Counted from the first letter of the stretch, positions 1 through 9,612 are shown. The stretch: DNA of 45,262 bases from Acidobacterium sp. S8 (GCF_009765985.1 NZ_LMUM01000020.1:1-45262); one strand, 5' to 3'. Numbers and translations: made by a program. Notes: generated by a model from the sequence alone, not told the origin.

Positions 1-1606
1 AACCATCTTTCACCATGCCGAACATCTTCACTCCTTTGTTAGTCTTCAAAATAATTCTAGTTCCGATGCCATCGCGATTCGACTTTGTACCGATCACTTT
101 CACGCGCAATACGTCGTTCTGATTTCCATTGTCATTCCGCAGCAATTTGGCGGAACCATTATTAGTGGTAATGACGAGATCAGGATCTCCATCGTTATCG
201 AAATCGAGATAGGCTGCGCCGCGCCCAACAATAGGTTGCCGCAGAGCTGAACCCACATGTTCCGTGGCATCCTCAAATTTTCCATCGCCCTTATTATGGA
301 AGAGCAGCGGGGATTCAGCGTAATGAACAGTCGGCGTGACAACGCTGACGTCGTCGGCAACGTGACCGTTGGCGGCGAATATGTCAGGCAAGCCATCGAG
401 GTCGTAGTCAAAAAAGAACGCGCTGAAGGTCAGCGAATTTGCGGATGGCGCGCCGATACCGGCGGCCATTGCCTTGTCGGTGAACAAACCAGATCCGTCA
501 TTGTGGAAAAGTCCCAGGCTCTCCTGGGTAAAGTTGCCGACAACGAGGCTCTGTCTACCCGATGCGTCATAGTCGGCAGCATCGGCACCCATGCCCGCGC
601 GCGCCTTTCCGGCATCGCTAAAGGCGACCCCGGCGGCGAATGCCTGATCAGTAAAGGTGCCATCGTGATTGTTGCGATAAAGCTTATTCGGCTGCGTGTC
701 GTTGGCAACGAAAAGATCAAGCCAACCGTCGTTATCGTAGTCGATCAACGTCACACCGAGAGATTTGCTGGACGCGTCATACAATCCCGCCTTCTTCGTT
801 ACATCCTCAAAGGTTCCATTGCCTTTGTTGTGATAAAGCGTTCCGCTCTGACCTTTGTATAACTCTGGAGTGCAGTAGGACTTGTTCTTGCCATCCAGCG
901 TACAGTACTGATCCGAGGCCACTGACCATTCGACATAGTGCGAGACAAACAGGTCGAGCTTGCCATCATTGTCATAGTCGAACCATACTGCGCCAGTGGC
1001 AAAGCCCGGTGAGCCTACGCCGGCTTTCGACGTAACGTCGGCAAACTCTCCGTGACCGAGATTACGAAAAAGATGACCTCCATCGAGCGCCGTAATGTAG
1101 ATATCCTCGAAGCCGTCGTTGTCATAATCTGCAGCGGCACAGCCAAGGCCATACATCTCTGAAGCCAGTCCCGCCTGACGGGTTACATCGGTAAAAGTAC
1201 CGTCTTTATTGTTGTGATAGAGCGCAGGATATGATTTGCCGGTTTCGTGACCGGGCCAATCCATGGAATTGACGAACAAGATGTCCTGCCAGCCGTCGTT
1301 GTCGTAATCGAGAACGCAAACGCCACTGCCCATGGTTTCCGGCAAATACTTCTTGCCAAAAGCGCCGCTATGATGACGAAAATGAATACCTGCCTGTGTT
1401 GTCACGTCGGTGAAGCGAATGGGCCCGGAAGGCCGTGGCGGAGTAGCTTCTATTCTGGCCTCTGATGCGGTTTTTCCGCTCGCAACAGAACGACTCTCGG
1501 TAGGCTGCTCCTGTTTTGATGGAGCAGGCGATGGCTTCCTGCAACCAGAAACGAGACAAAACACAGACAATGACAACAGGCCGACAATCCGCAGTCGCAA
1601 CAACAT
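1..1606 (-). CDS. FG-GAP/VCBS repeat lipoprotein of the CRTAC1 (ASPIC/UnbV) family, 3' end outside window
   Basis: An open frame runs without a stop from the ATG at 1606 to the window edge, about 535 codons. The N terminus is a lipoprotein signal peptide ending in a lipobox (LVSGC), and AAGGAA lies about 9 bases before the ATG. The body is a series of FG-GAP/VCBS blades with Asp-rich calcium-type loops (DYDNDG, DFDNDG) paired with F-x-DVT segments. The last visible residues (NRDGIGTRI and following) begin an ASPIC/UnbV domain. By family this is a periplasmic or surface beta-propeller; no enzymatic role is established. It is the last visible gene of a four-gene operon, 29 bases after the RnfD-like gene. 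I am confident of the family and cannot assign a function. Confidence 0.88.
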   Translation of the reverse strand, partial: MLLRLRIVGLLSLSVFCLVSGCRKPSPAPSKQEQPTESRSVASGKTASEARIEATPPRPSGPIRFTDVTTQAGIHFRHHSGAFGKKYLPETMGSGVCVLDYDNDGWQDILFVNSMDWPGHETGKSYPALYHNNKDGTFTDVTRQAGLASEMYGLGCAAADYDNDGFEDIYITALDGGHLFRNLGHGEFADVTSKAGVGSPGFATGAVWFDYDNDGKLDLFVSHYVEWSVASDQYCTLDGKNKSYCTPELYKGQSGTLYHNKGNGTFEDVTKKAGLYDASSKSLGVTLIDYDNDGWLDLFVANDTQPNKLYRNNHDGTFTDQAFAAGVAFSDAGKARAGMGADAADYDASGRQSLVVGNFTQESLGLFHNDGSGLFTDKAMAAGIGAPSANSLTFSAFFFDYDLDGLPDIFAANGHVADDVSVVTPTVHYAESPLLFHNKGDGKFEDATEHVGSALRQPIVGRGAAYLDFDNDGDPDLVITTNNGSAKLLRNDNGNQNDVLRVKVIGTKSNRDGIGTRIILKTNKGVKMFGMVKDG

Positions 1607-1635
1607 GAATGAATTCCTTTTTTAATCTCTGAGTT

Positions 1636-2499
1636 CTATGACGCGTTCAGCGGGACGCTCGAGGCAGTTGCGTGACGGGAATTTCGCCAGATGTCGATAA
1701 GCATGGCGACGGGCCCGACGATGAACAACGCATACAACGGGGCGTAGATGTTTTGATCGAGGCGTAGGAGGAATTCGACGACAGCAACGAGAAATGCGAC
1801 GATGCATTGCCCGGTCTTCGAGCGCACCGTGGTCTTGGGATCAGTAATCATGAAGAAGATAAAGAGCTGGTATTCGGGGCCGGTGATCGGCGAAATTTCC
1901 GATTGCCAGGGGTCGCCCGTGATCCAGGCGCGTAGAAATGCCAGCACTATGAATGAAGCTATATAGACGGCGCAGATGTGGAAACGGCGAAGACGCCAGA
2001 TGATCGCCGAGCCAAGCAACCAGATCACTACCATCGTCCCGAGATTATTGCCCCACTGAATGCTGAGGCTCGCAACTGCCTCCGATGCCAGGAAAAGCAT
2101 GACGCAGATGCCGAAATTCGACGGGTTCCAGATATGGCGGCCTTTCACGCGCAGCACATATTTTGAAGTGATGGCCAGCAGACTGCACAGCGCATATGGC
2201 CAGAACGCGGGTGAGCGCAACAGGATGCCAACGCTGATTCCTGTGATGTAGGCGCTGGCGAGATGCGGCCATTTATGCAAGAAGATGCGCCCAAGAATCA
2301 ATTCCGCAAGCATGCTGGTACCGATGGCCAGCAGCGTTTTCTGATAGCTTTCAAGAATTCCAAATGTGAGATGCCCTATCAATAGAATGAGCGTGATGAA
2401 AACTGGCGGAACGAACCGGTTGTCAAGGCTCAAGATACTCTTCCAGCGCGCAGGTTTGTCTGCGGCGGATGCGGGCGTCGTCATAGCTGGCTGGCTCAT
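1636..2499 (-). CDS. RnfD/NqrB-like (UnbU-like) integral membrane protein
   Basis: The 287-residue protein is almost entirely hydrophobic, with about eight to nine membrane segments. It carries HIWNPSNFGI (residues 122-131) and MITDPKTTVRSKTGQ (217-231), which match the conserved loops of the NQR2/RnfD family. In true NqrB/RnfD a Thr in the second loop carries covalent FMN, and the Thr pair at 223-224 is a candidate here. GAGGAG lies 7 bases before the ATG, and the start overlaps the stop of the upstream CRTAC1 gene by 4 bases. No other Rnf or Nqr subunit gene lies nearby, so a complete ion-pumping complex is not supported. The pairing with UnbV-domain proteins recalls UnbU of enediyne clusters. 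A flavin-dependent redox or transport role is inferred. Confidence 0.8.
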   Translation of the reverse strand: MSQPAMTTPASAADKPARWKSILSLDNRFVPPVFITLILLIGHLTFGILESYQKTLLAIGTSMLAELILGRIFLHKWPHLASAYITGISVGILLRSPAFWPYALCSLLAITSKYVLRVKGRHIWNPSNFGICVMLFLASEAVASLSIQWGNNLGTMVVIWLLGSAIIWRLRRFHICAVYIASFIVLAFLRAWITGDPWQSEISPITGPEYQLFIFFMITDPKTTVRSKTGQCIVAFLVAVVEFLLRLDQNIYAPLYALFIVGPVAMLIDIWRNSRHATASSVPLNAS

Positions 2500-4295
2500 G
2501 CTGGCTCCTCAATCTTATAGAGCTTGCCTGGCATAAGGCCATTCAGTGTCTGTACTTTTCCTGATGGCCAGCGGATGACTACTCTTTCTATCTGTGGATT
2601 TTTTCCAAGACCGAAATGAATGCGACGATCGTTTTCGGCTGCAAAACCGCATCCACCGCAAATCTGCTGAACCTGCTCCTGGCCATTCCAGAACAAAGCC
2701 ACCTGCGCGCCGATAGCACTGCGATTGCTCTTTGTTCCGGTCAGTGCAAACTCAATCCATTTATTATCGGCAGCCACTGTATTTTTGTAGACCAGCAGCG
2801 GACCTCGCTGATTTGCCACCACAACATCAAGCACGCCACGGTTCCACAGATCAGCAAAGGCTACGGCGCGCCCGTCATGCGTATCTGTGACTCCGACCGA
2901 TTGGGCCACATCAACAAACTTGCCGGCACCGTCGTTTAACCAGACGCGTTTTGGCTGATAGCCGGAAAGACTGCGTCCCTCCATTGCCGGCCAATTCTTG
3001 GCGTCTCCAATGATGGATGAATTTCCCCCGGCGACTTTTGAGAAGTCGTACCAGTAGCTTTTCCCGCGCTGGAGCGAGACATTCCCGTTTGTTAAAAAAA
3101 GATCGAGCGTGCCGTCGTTATTCAGATCGCCAAACTGCGCGCCAAAACTCCAACCACCCAGCTCGACACCCATATCGCGCGCGAGATTTTCAAATTGAAT
3201 GCCGTTGCCGGATGTTCCTTCTTTAGGAACCCACAGATTGTTCCCCTGAATCAGCACGCCATCTTCAGAAATATTTGAGATGTAAACCGAATACCGGCCC
3301 TGATTGAAGATGTCGCCAAAGGCAACGTCCATGCCGCTCTTGGGAGCGAAGCCCACACCGGTCTGTTCTCCCGCTTCGCGAAAACGATGGCCATCGTTGA
3401 GATATAACTCCGAGACGCCGTAATCATTAGCGATAAAGAGATCGGGATGACCCGTTCCGCGCAGATCGGCAGCGCCGGAGGCCAAAGCCCAGCGTCTGCT
3501 GTTGATGCCAACTTTTGCGCTGACTTCTTCAAACTTCCCGTTGCCTAGATTATGGAAGAGATACTTTCGACCGCCGTTCTTAGCGTATTCGAAGCTCTCA
3601 GGCATCATACGTGTCGATTTCAGATGCCATAGATCTACATCCTCGGGGTAATAGCCGCCAACAAAGAGATCGAGCAGACCATCGCCGTCGTAATCGAACC
3701 AGAGCGCTGTATTTGCATTGATCCAGGATGGCAAGCCTGCCTGCTCGCTCACCCGTGTAAACCCATGCCCGTGGTCGTTATGAAAAAGTTCCGGACGACC
3801 CCACTTCAACAGGAACAGGTCTTCATAGCCGTCGTTGTCGTAGTCACCCCATACTGCCCCCATGGAAACGCCGGTACCGGGCTGATTTACATCGGCAACA
3901 CCCATTTCTTCGCCAACATCTTTGAAAGTGCCGTCGTGCATGTTGCGATAAAGATGGTTTTTGCTACCCTCCCGGCTGTTTGTTGCGTAGATATCGGGCC
4001 AGCCGTCTCTGTCGAAATCGACAATCGATACAGATGCACCCATCGATGCAACTTCTGGCATGATATGTGCGAGTTTGGAATCGAGAGTTGGCCCCTCGTG
4101 GACAAAGTTGATCCCGGCAGCATGCGAAACTTCCTCAAGATAGAAGCCGTGGCGGGAAAGTGAAGCCGCTGTATCAGCGGCAGCTGTTGCAGATGATTTG
4201 TGAGCAGACGAAAGGCGCTTCACCACGATTGGCGTCAGCAAAAGCCCCGCAAAAAAAACAATTAATATGATCCGTGCTATAGGAACGCGCTTCAT
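2496..4295 (-). CDS. CRTAC1 family protein: membrane-anchored FG-GAP propeller with C-terminal ASPIC/UnbV domain
   Basis: The protein has 599 residues. Residues 7-25 form a hydrophobic signal or anchor. Repeated FG-GAP/VCBS units follow from about residue 60 to 500, with calcium-type loops such as VDFDRDGWPDIY, GDYDNDGYEDLF and FDYDGDGLLDLF. The C-terminal 80 residues are an ASPIC/UnbV domain, with SNRSAIGAQVALFW, then RIHFGLG and VVIRWPSGKVQTL. Its start overlaps the preceding TPR-CRTAC1 gene by ATGA and its stop overlaps the RnfD-like start, so translation of all three is probably coupled. An exported, calcium-stabilised propeller is the safe description. The biochemical role is unknown. 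Confidence 0.87.
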   Translation of the reverse strand: MKRVPIARIILIVFFAGLLLTPIVVKRLSSAHKSSATAAADTAASLSRHGFYLEEVSHAAGINFVHEGPTLDSKLAHIMPEVASMGASVSIVDFDRDGWPDIYATNSREGSKNHLYRNMHDGTFKDVGEEMGVADVNQPGTGVSMGAVWGDYDNDGYEDLFLLKWGRPELFHNDHGHGFTRVSEQAGLPSWINANTALWFDYDGDGLLDLFVGGYYPEDVDLWHLKSTRMMPESFEYAKNGGRKYLFHNLGNGKFEEVSAKVGINSRRWALASGAADLRGTGHPDLFIANDYGVSELYLNDGHRFREAGEQTGVGFAPKSGMDVAFGDIFNQGRYSVYISNISEDGVLIQGNNLWVPKEGTSGNGIQFENLARDMGVELGGWSFGAQFGDLNNDGTLDLFLTNGNVSLQRGKSYWYDFSKVAGGNSSIIGDAKNWPAMEGRSLSGYQPKRVWLNDGAGKFVDVAQSVGVTDTHDGRAVAFADLWNRGVLDVVVANQRGPLLVYKNTVAADNKWIEFALTGTKSNRSAIGAQVALFWNGQEQVQQICGGCGFAAENDRRIHFGLGKNPQIERVVIRWPSGKVQTLNGLMPGKLYKIEEPA

Positions 4296-7200
4296 TTTCC
4301 GGCGTTACTCCTCAATGCGTTGTTGAATATTCCCGGCGTCACATAGCGCGTTTGATATGTCTGCCAGTCTTCCGAATGATGCCTGTACTCCCAGTCGTTG
4401 CCGAGCGTGCCAGGCGGCGTGTCGTATTCCGTTCGAGCATGGTAAGGATACGGCAGCACAGTCTGCGAGTAGGTAGAGTTGTAGTCGCCATCCTTGATCC
4501 AGCCATCTCCGGCAATCACATAGTCGCGCACCCATCCCGCGGGCGGCGACGGGGACGCGGCAAAGCGCAATGACATTTCATCACCCGCATTCATGATGAC
4601 GTATCGGTCGTCAATGCCCCTCAATAGCGGACGCACATCACCATAACGCGTGTAGTATCCAGCGAGATCGCGCCATATCTGCGTGGTGCTCATCAGCTGG
4701 TTATAGTCAGGAATCTCTGGCGATGAAGCATTTGCCTGATGAATTACCGAATAGCCACGATAATGCAGATCGGCTATTGCGGGATCGAGGCGCGTGATTT
4801 TCAGCGGCGCATCCGGCATCCCCTTAGCCCATTCCATCTGATCCCAGTAAATTTCGAGATTCGTGCGTAACCGCAATTTGTGCGGAGCGCCCGGAATGAA
4901 AACATTCGTCAGGTCAATGAGACATATTTTATTGCGGCCTGCGGGAAAACCGAGATTCGGCTTCACCGTTTTCCAGCCGCCGTGTCCATCTTCAATTTCG
5001 AGACTTAGCGGATGCGGCGCGGGATGGTTGCCCTGACTCATCGCAACATTGATCGACGAATCCGATGGATGCAGCCAGCCACGCGCAATCAACCACAGAG
5101 GGCCGTTTGCTGGGAGATCTTTACCAAGGTCGATCTCAACATAATGATCGCGCGTAACACCCTGATACTGCCCGCGGCCAAAATTGTCCAGGTATCTGCC
5201 GTCAAGCTTGCGAAGAATATCGGTCACGTCCTGGCCGTTGTCGTCTGAGGCGTGGGCAATCGGTTGCGGCGCTGCGACCGTCGTAATTGCCAGTTTTACC
5301 GGGGGCGAGGCGTTGCGTTCATCGGTAAATATCTCAGTACCCGCTGGATGATCGACCGTCATTAATCCGAGATAGTCGTAATAATAAGTTTCCCAAAGCT
5401 CCCCGGTGATACGGAGATCATAGAAACCATCGCGCGGTACAAGCTGATCGCGACCGATCTTGTACCACTCCTGCGTTGCGACGATACGCGCTGGGCCAAG
5501 CGAATTAATGCGCAGTCCAATCGCCGATCCCCACGGCACTGTATCTTTCACGAATTGCATCTGTTTGCCGTTATAAGCAAAAAGAAACGGGCACGAGCCT
5601 TTCAGCCGTTGCTCGGTAATTACTTCCTGATCGGCTTTCAGTGCAAACTCGGCACGAACAGAACCGTTTGGCCAGACAATGCGTGCAACATCGACGCCAT
5701 TTTGTAAGCCGAGGCCAAAATGCAATTCCGGTCCCGTGATCGGCTGTTTCTGGACCATCAAGCCAGAGCGAATCTCGATGTCCCCGCCTATACCGAAAGA
5801 GTTGATACGCTGATCGCCCGTGGTTTGCCGTGCACGAGGACGGATGGTCTGCCAGTGGTAATCCTTCGTTCCTCGATTCACTGCTTCGACCGCCTGACCG
5901 TCGGCTGATATCTCGAGCAGATCGAGCCGCCCATTACCTTCCAAGTCAGCAGTGTCAAAGACTAGTGCAGCGTCAGTATTCGTTTTCAGCGTGAATTTTC
6001 CTTGCTCGTTCTGCAACCAGATAGACGGGGGTTGCGGAGACGTTACTGAAGCGAGCAAGAGGTCAAAGGCTCCGTTGTTATCAAGATCTGCCACGCGCAA
6101 TCGGAAATCATCTCCAGAATGCGCCGCCGCGGCGGGCACACTGGTAATCGGCGTGGAACTCCAACTGCTGCCGTTCTCCGATTCGGAGAGCGCAGTAACC
6201 GCGCCATCATCATGAACAAGCAGCAACGCCAGAACGCCGTTTCGATTAACATCGGCTACAGCAACAGCCCGTATCTTCGACAATCCAGCAGGCACGGCTT
6301 GCTGGTGGAATTTTCCCAAACGATCATTGATAAAAACATGAAGCTGGCCCGAACCGTCTATCAACGCAGCGTCAGGGTTGCCATCACCATTCAGGTCAGC
6401 CCATACAAGCTGCTGTAAGCCGGAGATACCAGTAAACACATGAATCGGCTGAAAAGTGCCGTCGCCATTGTTGCGCAGCACTAGCGGTTCGCCACTCCTT
6501 GCGCCAACCACGATGTCGAGATCCCCATCAGCTTCAATATCAACCGCCCATGCGCCTGTATATGACCCCTCGATAATCGGACGAGGCAGCTTCGTTTGCG
6601 CGATTACATCAGTGAAGGAGTCCGGCCTATCCTGCCTTAAAAACCGCAGCCCGCCTGCCCCTGCCAGCACGAGATCGGTCTTGAAATCGTAATTAAGGTC
6701 CACAGGCAAAATTCCTTCTGGCGAAGGTGCGACATTCGCCGCTCCACCTGGAAATGGAAACGAAGCGCCTGTCGAAAGATGTACCTCGTGCGCGTTCGCA
6801 TCGGCTACTGCGGGAGGACCGTTGCCGTTAAGCGAAAGTGCCCCTACCCAGTTCCACTTCCCTTTTGGAAGATTTGCCAGCGGCTGAGTCGTAAACGTCA
6901 TAGCATCGTCGGCGGGAGCAGGCTGAAACACTGGTGAAGCTAGCCTTAAAAAGTGCGTGAATGGTACCGCCTCTTCTCCAGGCGATGGCTTAATCTCCGA
7001 CAGATTTGCGCGAAACTCCGGCACCTGCATCAGCACATTTCGTAAAAATATGGACCGCGTAGCCGCCGCTCTTGGCTCCGTTCCCGTAGCTGCCGCCTGT
7101 AATGCGTCCAACTGCTGCTTTACGTCCGACGGCCACGCATTCGATTGCGCCGCGATTTTCTCGACGGCAGAATGCAATACGGCCGCATCGCCACGTTTAG

Positions 7201-7795
7201 CCGCTACCCTGCTCAGTTCGAGCAGAGCGGCAAGATTGTTCGGCTCCGCGGCAAGAATCTGCTGCATCAAATTTTGGAAATCGGAGTCGCTGTTGGCATC
7301 GCCCTGACGTTCCACCTCCGAAGCAAGTTGATAGAGGGCGCGCAGATTTTTCGGATTTAACTGCACGGCCTGTCGCAGATCGGCAATCGCTTTCGCTGAA
7401 TTTCCGCGGTCGCCCTCCAGCAATCCCAGCAGGTAATAAATGCGGTCGTCGTTTGGAGCGAGCTCACGAGCCTTTTCAAGACGCTGAAAAGCAGCATCAA
7501 AGTTGCGCTGCCGCAGTGCAAGGATGCCCCAGTTGCCCCATGCAGCGGGCTCACCGGAAACCGTTTGCGTGGCTTTCCCAAGGTACTCCTCAGCGCGAAC
7601 GTCATCGCCTACCTGCAAAGCGGCCAATCCCACATAAAAAGTAGAAACAAAATCGGCGTATGTCTTGGATGATGGGTCCGGCAAATGGCTACCGGAGCGG
7701 CAGCCTGCGGAAAGCAAAGATAAAAGAGCAAGGCCGCTGACAAACAGGCGAATGCTCGCCTTAGACATATTCCCACGATGTGTGCTGGTTGCCAT
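4292..7795 (-). CDS. Large TPR, FG-GAP and ASPIC/UnbV lipoprotein (CRTAC1 family)
   Basis: First gene of the operon, 1167 residues from the ATG at 7795, which has GAGAG a few bases upstream; an ATG at 7768 also precedes the lipobox (LLSAGC). The lipid-anchored N terminus is followed by about five TPR units (roughly residues 45-200, for example YYLLGLLEGDRGNSAKAI), then FG-GAP blades (about 310-620). An ASPIC/UnbV domain follows (INSFGIGGDIEIR, then LHFGLG and ARIVWPNGSVRAEF). A further domain of about 430 residues is rich in Trp, Tyr and Asp and includes DDRYVIMNAGDEMSLRF near the end. TPRs suggest protein assembly and the propeller an extracytoplasmic site. Start choice is the main uncertainty; the domain order is clear. 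Confidence 0.85.
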   Translation of the reverse strand: MATSTHRGNMSKASIRLFVSGLALLSLLSAGCRSGSHLPDPSSKTYADFVSTFYVGLAALQVGDDVRAEEYLGKATQTVSGEPAAWGNWGILALRQRNFDAAFQRLEKARELAPNDDRIYYLLGLLEGDRGNSAKAIADLRQAVQLNPKNLRALYQLASEVERQGDANSDSDFQNLMQQILAAEPNNLAALLELSRVAAKRGDAAVLHSAVEKIAAQSNAWPSDVKQQLDALQAAATGTEPRAAATRSIFLRNVLMQVPEFRANLSEIKPSPGEEAVPFTHFLRLASPVFQPAPADDAMTFTTQPLANLPKGKWNWVGALSLNGNGPPAVADANAHEVHLSTGASFPFPGGAANVAPSPEGILPVDLNYDFKTDLVLAGAGGLRFLRQDRPDSFTDVIAQTKLPRPIIEGSYTGAWAVDIEADGDLDIVVGARSGEPLVLRNNGDGTFQPIHVFTGISGLQQLVWADLNGDGNPDAALIDGSGQLHVFINDRLGKFHQQAVPAGLSKIRAVAVADVNRNGVLALLLVHDDGAVTALSESENGSSWSSTPITSVPAAAAHSGDDFRLRVADLDNNGAFDLLLASVTSPQPPSIWLQNEQGKFTLKTNTDAALVFDTADLEGNGRLDLLEISADGQAVEAVNRGTKDYHWQTIRPRARQTTGDQRINSFGIGGDIEIRSGLMVQKQPITGPELHFGLGLQNGVDVARIVWPNGSVRAEFALKADQEVITEQRLKGSCPFLFAYNGKQMQFVKDTVPWGSAIGLRINSLGPARIVATQEWYKIGRDQLVPRDGFYDLRITGELWETYYYDYLGLMTVDHPAGTEIFTDERNASPPVKLAITTVAAPQPIAHASDDNGQDVTDILRKLDGRYLDNFGRGQYQGVTRDHYVEIDLGKDLPANGPLWLIARGWLHPSDSSINVAMSQGNHPAPHPLSLEIEDGHGGWKTVKPNLGFPAGRNKICLIDLTNVFIPGAPHKLRLRTNLEIYWDQMEWAKGMPDAPLKITRLDPAIADLHYRGYSVIHQANASSPEIPDYNQLMSTTQIWRDLAGYYTRYGDVRPLLRGIDDRYVIMNAGDEMSLRFAASPSPPAGWVRDYVIAGDGWIKDGDYNSTYSQTVLPYPYHARTEYDTPPGTLGNDWEYRHHSEDWQTYQTRYVTPGIFNNALRSNAGK

Positions 7796-8126
7796 GCAAT
7801 CTCTCATTATCGCAATCGAACCAGTCTTCCGGTACTGCAAGATCACTATTGCTCCCTACAACAAGCCTGCGCCATCGCAAGTCGCAGCACCCTCTTCGAG
7901 AAAGCCGATGGTACGCTGCCCTGGACCTGGAATCTAATCAACCCGTTATACGCTACTGTCAGACCACATTAATAGATTGAGATATAGCCTGTAATCCTCC
8001 GAAAAGTGGGTAGCTACATCAATCTTTCGGTTGAGGGCTTCTTTTGTCGACACTGCTAAGGTTATCGTGCATCGGTCCGGAAGCTAGTGGACGACAGAAT
8101 GTATATACCCTGTTCGGAGATTCGAT
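7796..8126. other. Intergenic region between divergent operons
   Basis: This 331-base stretch separates the divergent CRTAC1 operon and the porin/ABC operon and must hold both promoters. I could not place convincing -35/-10 pairs. It contains one hairpin in the leader of the porin gene, listed separately. No credible ORF lies here. Confidence 0.5.
7999..8030 (+). promoter_or_regulatory. Hairpin in the 5' leader of the porin/ABC operon
   Basis: CCGAAAAG (7999-8006) can pair with CTTTCGG (8024-8030) with one bulged A, leaving a 17-base loop. It lies about 97 bases before the porin TTG start. No known riboswitch consensus was recognised and there is no T-tract. It may be a leader structure or chance. 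Confidence 0.25.
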
Positions 8127-9596
8127 TTGCGCTCTTTTGTTTATATTTTAGGGTTGTTATCTCCTATTGCCATATTCGCCCAGACGCAGCAAGCTGTTCC
8201 AACGCAGCATTCTGTCAACGCCTTTGTCTATGAAAGGGCTCGTGGCATGGGCTGGCAGTGGTACGAGGCCGAGCCTTATCGAAACACCTATCCATATGGC
8301 GAATCTCTGCTGCGTTTCGGACTGTCACAGGCGACTCTTCATTGGGACTGGAGATTGGAGATCACGCAGCCTACAATTGTGGCTGCTCCGAACGATGCTG
8401 TAAGCCCCGTGACCGCCCAAGGTCAGCTTGGGTTTGGCGGCACATATTACGCATCGAACGGCAACAATTCCTATCCCGCCGCGGCTTTTCTCAAGCAGGC
8501 CTTCGCACGTTACAACTTTACGGGAGATGATAAAAATCTCCGCCTCGGCCGCTTTGAATTTTTCGAGGGCCTGGAAACGAAGCCCAAGAACTCTACCCTT
8601 ACCTGGCTCCAAACGAATCGGGTCTCGCAACGCCTGATTAGCAATTTCGGATTCACCAACGCGCAACGTAGCTTTGACGGAGTCGACGCGCATTATGGCC
8701 AGGGCTCATGGGATATCACTGCAATGGCGGCCCGCTCCGATCAAGGCGTCTTCAACATGAACGGCAATCCTGAATTGAACGTCGATGTTCAGTACCTGGC
8801 CTACAGCAAATCCGACTGGAAAGACCATTTCATTTGGCGCGCATTTGCCATTGGGTATCACGATGGCCGCACTGGCATCGCGAAAACGGACAATCGCCCG
8901 CTACCGGTTCGACAGGCAGATCATGAGAATATCCGCATCGGAACATATGGCGCGGACTTTCTCACCACGATTCCCGTCCATGGCGGCCAATTCGATTTCA
9001 TCGGCTGGGGCGTTTTGCAGAACGGCAAATGGGGACCTCAGGATCATCGTGCAGGCGCCGCTATGGTAGAGGGCGGCTACCAGCTTCTCCATACCCCCAG
9101 CGCGCCGTGGGTACGCGGTGGATGGTTCCGAAGCAGTGGAGACAATAATCCCAGCGACAATAAGCACGGCACGTTCTTCGAGATTTTGCCTACGCCTCGA
9201 TCATTCGCACGTTTCCCGATCTACAATCTGATGAATCTCCAGGACAAGTTCGTGCAGGTCATCGACCGTCCGCGACCTTCATGGGAACTGCGCAGCGATC
9301 TCCACTGGGTAAGTCTCACCTCCAACAAAGATCTCTGGTATCAGGGAGGCGGCGCATTCGACAACAAGGTTTTTGGATATACAGGCCGCCCGAGCAATGG
9401 CGCTTCCTCTTTGACCTCTATTGCAGACATTAGTTCAGACTGGCATGCCACAAAGAATCTGGATATCAATAGTTATTACGGATATAGCTGGGGGAAAACC
9501 GTAGTGGGTGCAATTTATCCGGAGAACCGCCGGGCTCAGCTCGGTTATCTCGAGCTCGTGTATCACTGGAATACGCCGCTTTCCTCGCGCCATTGA
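8127..9596 (+). CDS. Outer-membrane beta-barrel porin, alginate-export-like
   Basis: The 489-residue protein starts with a Sec signal peptide (cleavage after about IAIFAQ). It continues as alternating amphipathic strands rich in aromatic residues and Gly, with features of the alginate-export type porin family: LGRFEFFEG, RSFDGVDAHY, and a long barrel ending in an aromatic strand (GYLELVYHWN). The start is TTG at 8127, supported by GGAG 7 bases upstream. It heads the operon containing the ABC transporter, so it probably admits the same ligand through the outer membrane. Substrate cannot be read from sequence, and alginate itself is unlikely in this context. A hairpin separates it from the ABC genes, which could allow different expression levels. 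Confidence 0.75.
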   Translation: MRSFVYILGLLSPIAIFAQTQQAVPTQHSVNAFVYERARGMGWQWYEAEPYRNTYPYGESLLRFGLSQATLHWDWRLEITQPTIVAAPNDAVSPVTAQGQLGFGGTYYASNGNNSYPAAAFLKQAFARYNFTGDDKNLRLGRFEFFEGLETKPKNSTLTWLQTNRVSQRLISNFGFTNAQRSFDGVDAHYGQGSWDITAMAARSDQGVFNMNGNPELNVDVQYLAYSKSDWKDHFIWRAFAIGYHDGRTGIAKTDNRPLPVRQADHENIRIGTYGADFLTTIPVHGGQFDFIGWGVLQNGKWGPQDHRAGAAMVEGGYQLLHTPSAPWVRGGWFRSSGDNNPSDNKHGTFFEILPTPRSFARFPIYNLMNLQDKFVQVIDRPRPSWELRSDLHWVSLTSNKDLWYQGGGAFDNKVFGYTGRPSNGASSLTSIADISSDWHATKNLDINSYYGYSWGKTVVGAIYPENRRAQLGYLELVYHWNTPLSSRH

Positions 9597-9612
9597 GGGG
9601 TGGCAAGTTCAC

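Noticed and set aside
257-862. Plus-strand frame of 201 codons near the window start
   Set aside because: It is the shadow of the FG-GAP lipoprotein, whose true frame on the minus strand is open to the window edge.
1636-2499. Complete Rnf or Nqr ion-pumping complex
   Set aside because: Only the D/B-type subunit is present; no C, G, E, A or B subunit gene or ferredoxin lies in the window.
1-7795. Enediyne biosynthetic cluster
   Set aside because: UnbV-like and UnbU-like proteins are present but no polyketide synthase, thioesterase or tailoring gene is seen; the left side is cut, so this is rejected only for the visible part.
7980-8126. Known riboswitch (cobalamin, SAM, c-di-GMP) before the porin gene
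   Set aside because: None of the conserved core boxes could be matched by eye.
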